From Azolla caroliniana (taxonomy: Eukaryota > Polypodiophyta): DNA of 64,000 nt. A program made the position numbers and the translations under genes. This document shows positions 1-11,272 of this stretch, piece after piece (within the stretch, counting starts at the first letter, position 1; each line of letters opens with the position of its first letter). The notes beneath the pieces were generated by a model that did no database searches, was not told where the DNA came from, and saw only the letters and a list, made by a program, of their open reading frames with translations. Location of the stretch: contig JBHGNT010000014.1 of NCBI GenBank assembly GCA_043228905.1, forward strand, positions 13,082,001 to 13,146,000, in the 5' to 3' direction.

Positions 1-707
1 CCAACACTGAAAACTAGACGATTTGTTGCCATCATAGTGAAGATATACAACGAATTTCAACATTTCAACAAAAAATCTATTTGACAAAGGTTTGGCAATG
101 TAAAATTATTGGACGTTATCAAAGATGTTCTCAAGATCTATTTGCATCGCACTCGACACTAGAGATGTACGTCATGCAATGAATATTACGGTAAACATTC
201 GTTGTATGTTTTAGATATTACATGGAAACATGAGAATGCAGAGATAGATGTTTGACTCAGAGTAGACACTGGATAAATCAAGGATATGAAATATATTTTA
301 GTAAGAGCAATACAATCTTGACTTTTATGTACTATGGGTAGCCTCTATGATTCAGCTGTGAAGAAGGTGATACACAATTGATATGTAGAATATGATGAAC
401 GTCGAAACTACTCCAATAGATGGACCAGAAACGTAAAAGACTGATCCATGCTTGGAGTCAAATCATCCTTCATAATCACATTTGGATAGCTCAATGGTGT
501 ACTTGAATCGGCAATCAAGGGATCCAACTCTCTCTGTTCATGCATTTGTCTGAATCCAAATTTGTGTTTTCTTTCTGTCTTACTTATGAAGGTTTAACAT
601 TTCCTCCACCTAGAATCATTAGTAATATATCACATAACTGTGCTAACTTATACAGAATATTTTATGTCAATTTAAAATCTCTTGAAACTATTTTATTTCT
701 ATTTTAG
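1..707. other. Upstream or intronic sequence, no gene seen
   Basis: I see no open coding segment that matches the missing front half of the kinase gene starting at 708. A pyrimidine-rich tract and an AG acceptor at 706-707 close this stretch, so at least its right part is probably intron. The exons for the extracellular domain, the glycine-rich loop and the catalytic lysine should lie further left, outside the window, or be lost. Confidence 0.5.
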
Positions 708-2310
708 GTCACTCTACTCTCTCGTGTTCACCACAAGAACCTTGTTGGATTTGTGGGTTATTCTGTTGAGAAATCACTAATGCTGGTCTATGAATTTATG
801 CCAAATGGTTCGTTGTATGACGCCCTTTCGAGTAAGTTAACCCATCCTTTATTTACATTAATGTTATTAATTGTCACAATTGTCCTAAAAAGGCTACATA
901 TTTTTTGGTTGATATGAAGAACATGAGCATATAACAGGTTTATATTTGTAGACAAATGATCATGGCGTTATTAGAATGTCCAAATTCATAACTTCACAGT
1001 GTATTTGAATCTGACAAAGGCCACCCTATTCTTAGTGCTATTAGAATCTCCTGGAGTGCACTAGATTCATGGCCCTATTAGAATCTCATTGAGAGCATTA
1101 GGTTCATGCAAAATCTGTTACCAATTCAAGAAGGAAACAAATAGTTTGCTTTAGCAGCAGTAATGTCTATGAGATTCAGTTTTGAGGAAAGATTTCTAAA
1201 ACAGAAATTTAGAGAGGAATGGAACCTAGAAATTTGCTTGACCAGAGAAATCAAGTAGAACCACCAAAAGTTTCGTTTGTATAATTAAATTGAAACTAAT
1301 ATGGTGTATACATTCATTAAGGGGTTTTATATATTTTGCTTTGTTTAATCATTAACAAAAGGAAGAAAGCCATCACGAGGACTGACATGGCTTGAGAGGT
1401 TACAAATATTGTCTGATGCTGCACAAGGTAATGCAATCCCAATAATATCTTTAATATAACGTAGTTTTCTGCGTTCTACATGTGTTGAAATAATGGTTCT
1501 CATGTAGGACTTGCATACCTACACCATGGATGTAACATTATCCATCGAGATGTGAAGAGCAGCAATATCCTATTATCTCACAATCTAGAAGGGAAAATGT
1601 CTGATTTCGGAATTTCCAAGCTGGTATCCAATGATGCTAATCCTACAACAAGGATAGTTGGTACCATGGGGTATTTAGATCCAGAGTAAGATTTTACAGC
1701 TATAATCTATCTACAACTTTTTAAGCACCACTATGCTTTCTGAAGGAAATCTTAATATTCCATCACATTACTGGTCAAAACAGTTAAGATCCTATAAACA
1801 TTTGGCTGTTTTCCCTTCTTATAACACAGGTATGCAATCACATTAACTTTGACAACAAAGGTTGATATATATAGCTTTGGGGTGGTTATCCTCGAAGCTG
1901 TATGTGGACAACAACCTGTGCTGAAAGATCCTAAAACCAAAAATAAAGACATCCTCATCGCAGAATGGGTATGATACCAAACCTTTGAAAACATTTATTG
2001 TCATTATGGATGGAAGTTTGAATTTTTTTCCAAACGCTTTCTTATTATTCAGGTGAGACCCTCGTTTGAACGGGGAGTGATTGAGGAGGTTGTTGATAAC
2101 CGACTTCAAAATGAATATAATGTGTCATCTGTATGGAAAGTGGTAGAGATTGCCATGGCATGTGTCCAATTAGAAGGCATAAAGAGACCTACAATGTATA
2201 CTATTTGTAACGACCTAGATGAAGCCTTAAGAATCGAATCAAATTCTGAGTCCTCAGCGAAGAACACCGAAGAAGTTTCATCAATATATTCAAATGTGCA
2301 AGCTCGATGA
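708..2310 (+). CDS. LRR receptor-like serine/threonine kinase, 3' half of kinase domain (partial at 5' end)
   Basis: Five exons join in one frame with GT..AG borders: 708-831, 1362-1427, 1508-1685, 1830-1968 and 2053-2310 (stop). The product covers kinase subdomains IV to XI. It begins at [17 protein letters not shown] and runs through [11 protein letters not shown], the catalytic loop [11 protein letters not shown], the DFGISKL magnesium-binding motif and GTMGYLDPE of the activation segment. It continues with [11 protein letters not shown] and a C-lobe ending EALRIES, followed by an acidic serine-rich tail. The exon pattern and the [19 protein letters not shown] end resemble plant LRR-I (malectin-like) receptor kinases; the subfamily is my inference. 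Such proteins sit in the plasma membrane and signal by Ser/Thr phosphorylation. The glycine loop and catalytic Lys are not in the window, so the gene could be whole (continuing left) or a truncated copy. No stops or frameshifts were found in the part seen. Confidence 0.8.
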
Positions 2311-2644
2311 GGAATCATGTGGGTAAGCCCAAACATTTAGACATATTGTCTAAAATAGATATAACATTATTGTTAGTCTTATTCGGTGCGATAAATAAAA
2401 TTTATGTTACCGTCGACTTCAAAAGACAAGGATCTATTCTTTTGTGACATATAATTTGTAATATAGAACCAAGTGAACCAACTTTTCCAAAGATGAGTTT
2501 ACTTTGATGGACTTATTTAATACATAAACTTTTGAGGTGTAAATGTTTCGAAATTTGTTTTTCTTCCATCTAATTTTTTGTTGACTTCATTTTTGGAGTA
2601 TTTCACAAAGTTGTATTCCACCTGATAAATGAGTATATTCTTTT

Positions 2645-2744
2645 NNNNNNNNNNNNNNNNNNNNNNNNNNNNNNNNNNNNNNNNNNNNNNNNNNNNNNNN
2701 NNNNNNNNNNNNNNNNNNNNNNNNNNNNNNNNNNNNNNNNNNNN
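2645..2744. other. Assembly gap (100 N)
   Basis: An exact run of 100 N marks a scaffold join of unknown true length. Anything read across it is not real sequence. It cuts the LINE fragment to its right. Confidence 0.99.
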
Positions 2745-3484
2745 AAAAGCAAACGAAGTGCCCTTCCCCATACAACCATTGCATCACGACATTCCCATAG
2801 ACAATGGGAGATGCTTTCTATCTGTCCACATGCAGTACATCGAGGGTCTACATTGGGGCCTTTACCCCACGTCCCTACCGGCAAGGCTCTATGTGCAATA
2901 AGCCATAAACACATCATTATCTTGCGGTCATATTTGTCATGCCATATCATTTTCCAGAATTGATCTAGTCTCCTTTCACTTATGCCCTCCTGCATCCAAA
3001 ATTTCCTTGCCGCAACCTTGTCATGTTTTTGTTCTAGAAGAATTTGCCTCCCAATCTTCGTGTTATACCTGAAAAATTGGACCAGCTTTTCCCCATCAGT
3101 TTGTCCTTGAGTTCTCCAAAAATACCTGGTTGGGTCCCATGATAACTGATCCAAATGCCCTTCTATAGGCCAACACACTGTCGCCGGTGTGATCTCCCTT
3201 GGCTTAGGGTCAATAATCATATTCTTGCCAGTTTTTACGATCAGCCTAATCGGCTTTTCTCTTTGAAAGACTGGTTGCTCACCTCTTGCCCTTCCGTGCT
3301 CTAGTTTGTAGTAGCATACCTCGGTCGATTCTACTTTCATTCCCTTAATGCCAATTAAACAGTTTTCAGCATCTATAAGACCTGTCCACGCAATTTCAGA
3401 GGTTGTTACTTCTTCCTCTTCCAATGTATTAAGCCATGCAGCATATATCCCACAATACCACATGCTTTCAAAATGGAATTTCAT
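2745..3484 (-). pseudogene. L1-type LINE ORF2 fragment, C-terminal zinc-finger region
   Basis: An open minus-strand reading frame of about 245 codons runs from 3484 to the N gap. Its last part reads FWKMIWHDKYDRKIMMCLWL, then a cysteine/histidine cluster (CTACGQIESISHCLWEC) followed by VVWGRALRLL. This is the layout of the zf-RVT domain at the end of plant L1 ORF2 proteins, also found in retrotransposon-derived ORFs. The upstream part (WDPTRYFWRTQGQTDGEKLV) fits the segment between RT and that domain. The fragment has no RT core in view and is cut by the gap. Two other L1 pieces on the same strand lie at 19.6-20.9 and 27.9-28.9 kb. Confidence 0.7.
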
Positions 3485-3489
3485 ATGAT

Positions 3490-4714
3490 TATAGACTTGG
3501 AAGAATAGAAAAAACCCAACAAAATGGCTAATTCAAATTTCCTTCTTGCTAATTCAACATAATTCAACACTTACATATTATAGTTTTTTGAAAAATACCA
3601 CAATCAATCAAGAGACACACATAATCAAATGGAACACAAGTTTCCTCAAGGATCATATATTGAAAAAAGATATGTTGTTTGAGTATAATTTTTACAAATG
3701 TTGAAAAGTGAAGATACAATGTTCCAAAACTATTTGTTATTGTGAACAATTGTACGTAGCTTAGTCAAATATCAGATGAGAAGAATCTCGACCACACTAG
3801 TTGCAAAAAGGCATATGCCTTTTCTCATGTCCATGGACCCTACAAAAGGCACCAAACAAGGTTACCATTCAACAATTAACAAATATGACTATAGGAATAA
3901 GTAAAAACATGGATTTAGGAATGAGAATCAAACCTAGCAAAACTGAATTGCACCAAAGTTTGAACAAATATATTTAAACAACAAATCTATGTTGCAAGAA
4001 TTCTAACTTTTGAAGCATAAATATTAGTGAGATACTCCATCACTATTTATTATTGTGAACCATCGTTCTCCCACAACATTTGGGTAATGAACATCAACAA
4101 TTGTAGCACTTGTTATGCACTCTACCCCCATCATCAATCAATATACGTTGGCCCTTCAAAGTTTTCATAGCAATCGAGATATCACTATGATTATGATTTA
4201 AGGGCAACATGCTATCACAATGATTGCAATGTTGCCATGATATCTTACAAAACACCTTGAACATGACCAAAATGGAAAGAATAACAGAAAAATACCTAAT
4301 TTCTTACCGGCTGTTCATGAACTCGCTAGTAGTCATTACTTGAATTGTATCTATGCTCAAGGCATTCTATCTATATTGTAAATAACACCTTTGATATAAC
4401 CGTATCTTATCACCATATCAATGGAGGAAAGATGAAGAAGTATGGTTATAACTCTTTTCTTGTAACCAATAAACCTCAAGAGAATGAGAAGACAAAGACG
4501 AGAAAGGAGAAGGTGAAATGAAAGCTTAAAGCTAAATGTTGCAAGAAAACATTAGCTCATGAACATGCGATCAATTCTTATATTTCAATCTCTAATGTTT
4601 GTTGCCACTTCGTCATTTAAAACACCCCAAACATGACCAAAATGGAAAGAATAATAGAAAACTACTTACTTTCTTAGCTGCCGTTCATGAACTCTGCCTG
4701 TTGTTCCACCGAAA
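3490..4714. other. AT-rich intergenic DNA with a dispersed 65-bp duplication
   Basis: No coding segment is convincing here. A stretch of about 65 bp at 4261-4325 (beginning near catgaccaaaatggaaag and ending in gttcatgaactc) recurs at 4632-4694 with a few differences. Confidence 0.5.
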
Positions 4715-4775
4715 GGTTGAAATTGGAGGCCGAAGAAGCACGTAGAGGAAGGTTGAAGCCCATAGTGGAAGTATG

Positions 4776-4846
<71 letters not shown>

Positions 4847-4904
4847 TGAAATTGGAGGCCGAAGAAGCACATAGAGGAAGGTTGAAGCCCATAGTGGAAG
4901 TATG
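4715..4904. repeat. (AG)32 microsatellite flanked by 61-bp direct repeats
   Basis: A perfect (AG) run at about 4781-4844 sits between two nearly identical 61-bp blocks, 4715-4775 and 4844-4904, which begin ggttgaaattggaggccg and end gtggaagtatg. They differ at one base seen by eye (cgtagagg versus catagagg). The second block is followed by another short GA tract, so the block plus GA tract is a tandem duplication with a period of 129 bp. Confidence 0.9.
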
Positions 4905-4932
4905 TAGAGAGAGAGAAAGAAAGAGAGAGCCC

Positions 4933-5006
4933 AGATGGATGTAGCTTAGTTGGTAAGGTTGCCCAATGGAGACTAGGTGGTCATGGGTTCGACCCCTATA
5001 TTTCAC
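4933..5006 (+). mobile_element. tRNA-like SINE head (box A and box B)
   Basis: A good pol III box A (gtagcttagttgg, 4941-4953) is followed 44 bases later by a perfect box B (gggttcgacccc, 4985-4996). The spacing is that of a tRNA gene. The arms do not fold into a clean cloverleaf with a paired acceptor stem, and an unrelated AT-rich body follows (to about 5060). A tRNA-derived SINE or tRNA pseudogene fits better than a working tRNA gene. Three similar sequences occur elsewhere in the window. Confidence 0.65.
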
Positions 5007-5099
5007 AATGGCATCTAGTGAATTAAGAGATATATAAGAAGTATATAATAGAGAGGTGAGGAAGTTGGGTTTCGAACCCACAACTGACAATCACTAGCA

Positions 5100-6420
5100 A
5101 CAACTGCTCCATGTTTTCCTTCTGATCGCTGCTCGAAGCTTGCCGCTCCCTGCTCCCTGCTCGCCGATTGCGTGACATCTCCAGCTCGTTGTTCTAAGGT
5201 ATCTCTCTCTCTCTTTGTGCACTCACACCTCTCCCTTGATATGTTACTACTACTCTCCCCCCAACAAAAGTATCTCCCATCTCATCGATTGCAAAATCTA
5301 GGTCTATAATAGCTGGATTTTCGTTGAGTTTAGGAAGATTAAGGTATCATTTTTCTTTCTATGAAAGGTCTGTAAGTACTCTCTGTGAAATGTTATGCTT
5401 TCCTTCTTCTATAATTGCTTGAGTTTTGAAAGGTTATGGGTCTCGTTTTCAATTTGTGAAAGATGATCCGGTGTTCGTCTTGTTCTCTATGAAAGATTGG
5501 TGCTCGCTATTGTGTTTTGTCCATTGGAAAGACTTGCTTTATTTATGCATATGGTTACCTCTGTGGACAACGGTTGTAAGTTTAGAGCTTCCTTTCAATC
5601 CGTGAAAGATATTTAGGGATTCCTTTTGTGTTTCCTAGAAGATAATTAAGGTTTCTTTTTATTATATCAAGCTGAAAAGTGCTCGTGTTTTATTTAATTC
5701 TCTGGAATTAGGGATGCATTTTTCTTTCCATGAAAGAAATGTTAGGGTTGGCTACGGGTAATTTGTGAAGATAAATATGGTTTTGTCTTATGAACTAGTG
5801 AAAGGTAGTTATGGTTTCGTTTTATGTTCTGTGGAAGTTTAGGTTTCCCTTCTATGTGTTCTGACATATTTGAATTCCCTTTTCTTATATGTGAAAGATT
5901 GGCCGCTGTTTTAATTTACCTGACATCATTAATGATGCAACTTCTATGGCCTTGGATGGTGATGAAAAAGTGGCTAACATTAAGTCAATTGGAGATGACT
6001 TCAGTGCTGATGAACATGAAGAAGACAAATTTTTTGATACTGAGAGTGAAAACGAATCTGAATCTAAGGGTGCATATATACTATGTACCACAACAAGAGT
6101 CTGCTATAATTTCTTCCTTGTAATCCATGAATTTAGAAATTGTTTCTTGAATCTTAATAGTTGTTTCTCAAATTACCCTTGGAAAAGATGCACACTTCGA
6201 AAGCCATTTCCTTTGGTTTCTAGAAAAGATGGAAATGATGGTGACTCTTTTTTTATTGCTATGTGCTATGTATTGTATGTTATCTTACTTGGACTACGTA
6301 TATATATTGGAATTTATTACGTTTGCATAGCTATCGATATCCACATGTTTAGCTTCTGTATATTTGTTTTTCTTTGTAGTACCATTCTTTTGCCTTGACC
6401 TTTTTTACATTTGTGAGAGC
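5100..6420 (+). other. Unrecognised transcribed-looking region with acidic coding segment
   Basis: A CT-rich leader-like stretch with a possible splice donor (about 5196, aaggtatctctctc) is followed by about 700 bp. There the motif tatgaaag/gtgaaagat followed by gg-gttt recurs every 30-90 bp (near 5361, 5456, 5489, 5603, 5722, 5800, 5892). A short acidic coding segment follows at about 5937-6071. It contains MALDGDEKVANIKSIGDD and a run of Asp/Glu ending ESENESES, with a possible donor just after it. I do not recognise the protein. It may be the start of a host gene or of a transposase gene. Confidence 0.3.
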
Positions 6421-6778
6421 TGGCCAATAACAAACTTTCGACTATAATGTTAGAACTCACTAAATCATAACTAGTATGTATGGATTTAGTGGTATCGGTA
6501 ATTGTTTTGGACTGATGGAACAATGCTTCTATTATCAAGGGGGGAGGGTTTTGTCAATTGAACTCAAATGATCTCATGTGGTGCGGATACTTTGATATAT
6601 ATTATCTAGGACAACATAATGATTAGTTGACTCTCTATGTCCATATGTATATGGAGAGAAGGGGAGAGAGCACATTTGCTTTATATAATGTCCTCTATCT
6701 ATGTTGCAACCTCATATTGTGCTAAAAAAATTTGGTATGTGCTAAAAATGTTTTTTTAGCATGTTCCGGTTGACATTA

Positions 6779-7060
6779 TCACTAGTAGGAAAGTGGCCGG
6801 TTAAAATTTTTAATTTCTGGTTAGGATCATATGCAGCAGGAAAATTTCCGGTAGGGGTTATAAACTTTTCCCAACACTGGAGGAGGCACGTTCAAAAATC
6901 CCCCCAAAAGTTCTCTTTCCTATATTTACTTAAATTTTTTTTATTTTTTATCTTCTTACTTTTTCCTTTTCCTTTTTCTTTAGATGAACAATATTGGACG
7001 GCCCTGATCATCTAGGATTCCTGAGATGAGTTCAGGGCCGTCCAAGCCCTAGATTCACGG
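6779..7060. repeat. Possible DNA-transposon end with strong hairpin
   Basis: The sequence cactagtaggaaa at 6779 resembles the 5'-CACTA terminus of plant CACTA transposons, but I found no matching opposite end. At 6994-7052 there is a strong hairpin: ttggacggccctga is answered by tcagggccgtccaa, and the stem is extended by catct/agatg. Sub-terminal hairpins of this sort are common in plant transposons and LTRs. The element type is uncertain. Confidence 0.3.
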
Positions 7061-7280
7061 GCTCTTACTATTTAATGTTTCTGTATCAAATAGTGACCAT
7101 GCTGTTTGCTATACTCTCATTTAAATGCATGAAACAACAATCAAGGGCCATTAAAGGCAATGAATAGTCCATGCAACATCATGGATGTCTACCTACACGA
7201 TTTGCGATTCACATGCTGGCTTGGTGATTTAAATTATAGGAACAAAATCATCAAAGGCTTGGTCTCTTTTGGGTATTATT

Positions 7281-7283
<3 letters not shown>

Positions 7284-7312
<29 letters not shown>
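7284..7312. repeat. (CT)n microsatellite
   Basis: A perfect CT run lies in AT-rich non-coding DNA; a short GA run follows at 7430-7444. Confidence 0.85.
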
Positions 7313-7444
7313 GGGTGTTATTATTGTGAAAGTTAATGTGCGGAAGCTTAGACAAACCGGCTTAGCCAAATAGCAATAGAAAATAGAGACAAGGTTTAAT
7401 TGAAAGCTTGAGAATAAATAGTATGCAGGAGAGAGAGAGAGAGA

Positions 7445-7630
7445 TTGCCACTTCTACAAGACTTCTCAGATCGAAGGCGGACCAGATCTTCTACACATTA
7501 TTTGGAGTCGCAACATTTGGTTTTAGATGAAGAAAATACTTTGATTGGTACATCTAATGATGGGGAAGATGAGTCAACATTGTATACTAGGCTCTATAGT
7601 AGTGATTCTTATGAGAGGAATAACACTTGA
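7445..7630 (+). pseudogene. C-terminal fragment of an unrecognised, duplicated protein
   Basis: The segment encodes a short acidic C-terminus with LLQDFSDRRRTRSSTHYLES, then TLIGTSNDGEDEST and SSDSYERNNT before a TGA. A clearly related copy lies at 26919-27103, 19 kb away. Arg-rich then acidic, Ser-rich tails like this occur at the end of some plant hAT-type transposases, but I see no diagnostic motif. The function is therefore left open. Nothing convincing lies upstream apart from the CT/GA repeats. Confidence 0.4.
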
Positions 7631-7639
7631 TTGTATTTT

Positions 7640-9040
7640 TGGCATGAACAATTAACAATATAAGCTTGTAAGAACTCGAATGATATAAAGCTTAATTGTT
7701 TTTACATCAATCGCTCCTTGTGAATATTGTTTGTTATAAAAAAGCCTGAGTTGTTAATTTTACGGTAAAAAACATGGCTTAAATTTGTGAAATTTGCCTA
7801 ATTTTGTGAATTTTTAGTTTTATGAAATGATGAGTCTTGGAGGACATGTCATACAAGTATCACATGTTTTGTGAGAAGGTTAAAAAAACCTTAAAATCAA
7901 ACGGAATATTCCTTATCCTTCCAATTGTGTGCGATCCTTCCACTTTTGAACGCTAACGTGTTGTGGGTTGATTAGAATGTGTGTATATAGTTTATCTTGT
8001 AATGGACCAAATAGGATTCCCACCTAAGTAAACGTTGTGTATTTTGTCCCTTGGTTATTACTATTAGTAATACAAGCTTTTCCATTTTATGCAACGATAC
8101 TCTACAATAGGTGGGTAATTATATCCTAGAATGGACAACAATGAATATTTTTGGCGTCAATGAGACATTAGCATCACATGCCAAGCTCTGATATGAACAA
8201 TCCATATAGTTATTATTATTGTCTCTCACATCATTCCAAGGTACTGATTAATCAATTTTCTCACAACCAACACATATCATTAAGTTATATAAAGTATTAG
8301 AGTTCATTAGTTGCTAAGAAACATAGTAAGATAAACTATACTGAAAGATAGGATGCCACTTTCATACCCAATATAAGAGGAGCACATAGACATTGACCTT
8401 GTTTAACCCACATACCACATACCCCACAACGAATATATGATCAAATAGAGTACATGACATGCAAATGAACTTGTAAGTTGTGGTAGAGAGAGATGAGGAA
8501 CTTGGATATAAGAAAGGCCCCATACGACCATGGAAAAGAATGAGACATTCCCCATAACTATATAAGAGCCAATATCATTTAGAAGCATTTGTGAAATATC
8601 ATTTTTAGTTAAATTACATTTGTGAAATAAGAGAGCAAGTTTTACAACTGCATGACCTCTTTAGAGGCACTAATACACTTCTTCTTCTTCTTAAAAACCT
8701 TTGGAAGTCGAATAATGGCCAACACATGTAGGTGCAACATTAGCTTGACATAAAACTCGTAGCTAGAATTATTATGGAACAAACAAAAAAAACCGCGTCA
8801 AATAATACCGACTTGTTTATGTGCCATCAGGAAAATGAATTAATATAGAGATGGAGGTTCCCTAGGGAAAGAATAACAATTAGACATGGGATGGGCCACA
8901 CGGTAAATGTAAAACCATTCAAAGAGTGACAAAGACTAGACTAGGATTGTTCATGTGGAGACTAATTATGTTTTCTATTTGGAGACTATCATGACTGAGC
9001 AATCCACACACGCGCACACGCAATTATAAATATAAATATA
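7640..9040. other. Intergenic, AT-rich, no gene seen
   Basis: No conserved coding segment was recognised on either strand. The right end is the probable upstream region of the germin-like gene. Confidence 0.5.
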
Positions 9041-9044
9041 TGGG

Positions 9045-9052
9045 TATAAAAT
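9045..9052 (+). promoter_or_regulatory. Probable TATA box of germin-like gene
   Basis: TATAAAAT lies 147 bp before the start codon at 9199, with further TATA-like strings just upstream (tataaatataaatata). This is a plausible core promoter with a 5' UTR of about 110 bases. Confidence 0.5.
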
Positions 9053-9198
9053 GGCATTCATGCCAAGTGAAGCAGCAGAAGCAAGAGTAACCAACATTCT
9101 TGAGTAAAATATTTGTTTGGTCTTAGTGACTTATCTATCTATATCCTAGCATACTTTCCGTTTCAATTCTTATTTCATAGTCCTAAATTCTAATTATT

Positions 9199-10224
9199 AT
9201 GGCCATGAATGCGTTGATCCCCATCTTGGGTTTCACCACTATAATGATGGTGGTTATGATGACAATGGTTAATGGAGCAGATCCGGATCCGTTGGTGGAC
9301 ATCCCCACGACCGCACCCGAGAGTCAATTCGTCCTCCGAGATTTGTTAACTAATGGTGCCGTCACACGAGACAGTGGAGGTATTAGGGCCGCGGTTAACA
9401 TCACCAACCTACCCCTCACCATGTAATATACGACATTCCTTCTTCTAACACCTAAGCCCTTTAACATGCTCCTCTATCTTTATAGTGACTGATGGTTCCT
9501 TATATTTTGTTTTAGGTCGGAGGGGATCACGTACGTGCGGTTCAACATGGTGCCGTGCGGTGTGAACCTGCCGCATACTCACCCGCGTGCGACCGAGATC
9601 CTCACGCTCATATCCGGGGGACCACTCCAAGTCGGATTCGTCGACACCTCGGGTGCGCACAAGTTTGAAACAAATGTTTTTAAAATTATTCTTCTCTAGT
9701 AGTGTTACTAGGCATTTAAATTAGATGGATTCCTCATATCATCTAATTTTTAATGATTGAATTTTTCATCAAAAACAAATAGGGACTCCACACATCAACA
9801 TTCTGTACCCGGGCGATGTCACGCTCTTCCCACGCGGGCTCCTGCATTTCGAGATCAATGTCGGCAAAGTGACGGCCGACTACATCTCCGCCCTTAACAG
9901 CCAGAACCCGGGCACACTGGTTGGTTCATTAGCTCCTCATTCCTTCATTCTTCATATGTCTCTTGCTTGTGTTTCAACAAGCTTATCATCTTATATATGT
10001 TTTTTGTGTGTATGATACGTGTGTGTGTGTGTGTGTGTGTGTGCATGCAGTCCGCCAGCCTGGCGCTGTTCCAGGTGCCGGCACGTGCGCTCGCCACGTC
10101 ACTGAATGCCAGCAGGGCGGAGGTGGCTGACCTGGCATCCACGCTGTTCCCGTACGGCGACGGCCTGAAGAAGACGTCCGACAGCGGATGCATCCCCGGC
10201 CGGGACATCACCACCCTCTTCTAA
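9199..10224 (+). CDS. Germin-like protein (cupin), complete, four exons
   Basis: Exons 9199-9422, 9516-9652, 9783-9919 and 10051-10224 splice at GT..AG borders into 223 residues with no defects. Residues 1-26 are a hydrophobic signal peptide ending MTMVNG, so the protein should be secreted to the cell wall. Cupin motif 1 is PHTHPRATEI (two His and the Glu that bind manganese). Motif 2 is PRGLLHFEINVG, with the third metal-binding His. These are the marks of germin-like proteins, apoplastic hexamers, some of which have oxalate oxidase or superoxide dismutase activity; the activity here is not predictable. It is odd in having three introns, whereas many germin genes have one. It also lacks the N-terminal Cys pair usual in true germins: the mature protein begins ADPDPL, and the only cysteines are in VPCGV and SGCIPG. 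GC content is much higher than in the flanks. A (GT)n tract lies just before the last acceptor. Confidence 0.9.
10018..10044 (+). repeat. (GT)13 tract beside a splice acceptor
   Basis: A GT repeat runs to within about 8 bases of the AG acceptor (10049-10050) of the last germin-like exon and takes the place of a usual polypyrimidine tract. Length variation here could alter splicing. Confidence 0.8.
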
Positions 10225-11270
10225 CTAAAATCACTCCAAAATGGCATGGAGGAACGAGTAGAATGGATGGATGGATTGGATGTACTTATGATAAATAAAA
10301 GAAATGAAACATCCACCACAATTGGCTCTACAACAAAAAACTATGGCATTCATATGCACGGTTTGTGTTGCTTTTTTTCTTCTAATAAGTAAGTAGTAGA
10401 ACTATCGGAGACAGCCATGTGATCTAAGAGTTGGTGCTCCAAGTCATTGGTTATATGTACTCATGTGTTTGGAGTGTTCTTGAATTACATGGCAATGCAT
10501 GTTAATTCTTTCTTATAGACTTTCATGTACCCACCGAGTATACCTTCTACATTTAATCTACAATGAAAGCTTGGAGATGGTAAAGTGAAAGAATTTATTT
10601 ATGTAATTCGGACTCCTATATATTAATGTTTCCCTGTACACATGGGTGTTGGGTTTGTTTCCCCAATAAAGATAATGCAAAAGTAGTTTTAAATTATATT
10701 AGTTTTAAATAATATGGGGCAATATGCGTCTCTTCGTGTTTGGTTAACGGGTGTATTTTCACGAAGTTTCTAGTAAATGTAAAGAAGATGAAACCATGTA
10801 TCATGATGCTCTTCACATACAATGGGTTTTTCTAGCCCTTCGCCGTATAAGCGACACCTCTCTAAGGTTGGCATATCGCTAACCTCGGCCAATGCTTGCC
10901 ACTATTCCCACCAACAAGACCGAGACTCCACTTTTGGGGCCAATGCTACCAACATTTCTATTTTTAGGTCTACAATAGAACCTTGCTTGGACTTGGTGCC
11001 CCAAATTGCAAACCTAAGACACCAAATCAATTTTCTTTGACTTAGTCAAAAGACAAAAGTCAAACGATTTGGATCGGGTGTTATAGGTAAAGGTCATCAT
11101 CTAGCTACCAATAGTGACAATTGAAAACCCGAGTTCTTGGGAAAAGTCTCAAGTGATGACATGAGTCTCAACGTTGTTAAGAGTCTAACTAATCAGCAAG
11201 CAAAATATAAGGAAAAATAGGTGAAAGAAAGAAAAGAAGGGTGCAAAACCACATGTCAACCATCCCCTAT
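10225..11270. other. 3' flank of germin-like gene and intergenic DNA
   Basis: This stretch contains the likely 3' UTR (an aataaa-like string, ataaataaaagaaatg, near 10290) and then AT-rich DNA without a recognisable gene. Confidence 0.5.
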
Positions 11271-11272
11271 CA

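Noticed and set aside
2603-3484. Open frame of 293 codons read across the N run
   Set aside because: The part over 2645-2744 is unknown sequence. Only the 2745-3484 part was used, as a LINE fragment.
4933-5006. Functional tRNA gene
   Set aside because: Boxes A and B are good, but the acceptor and anticodon stems do not pair and no terminator of four or more T follows closely. A SINE head or pseudogene is more likely.
4666-5090. Open frames full of Ser-Leu or Glu-Arg repeats
   Set aside because: They are translations of the (AG)n microsatellite, not proteins.
6779-7060. Complete CACTA transposon
   Set aside because: Only one CACTA-like end was seen; no matching terminus, target duplication or transposase was found.
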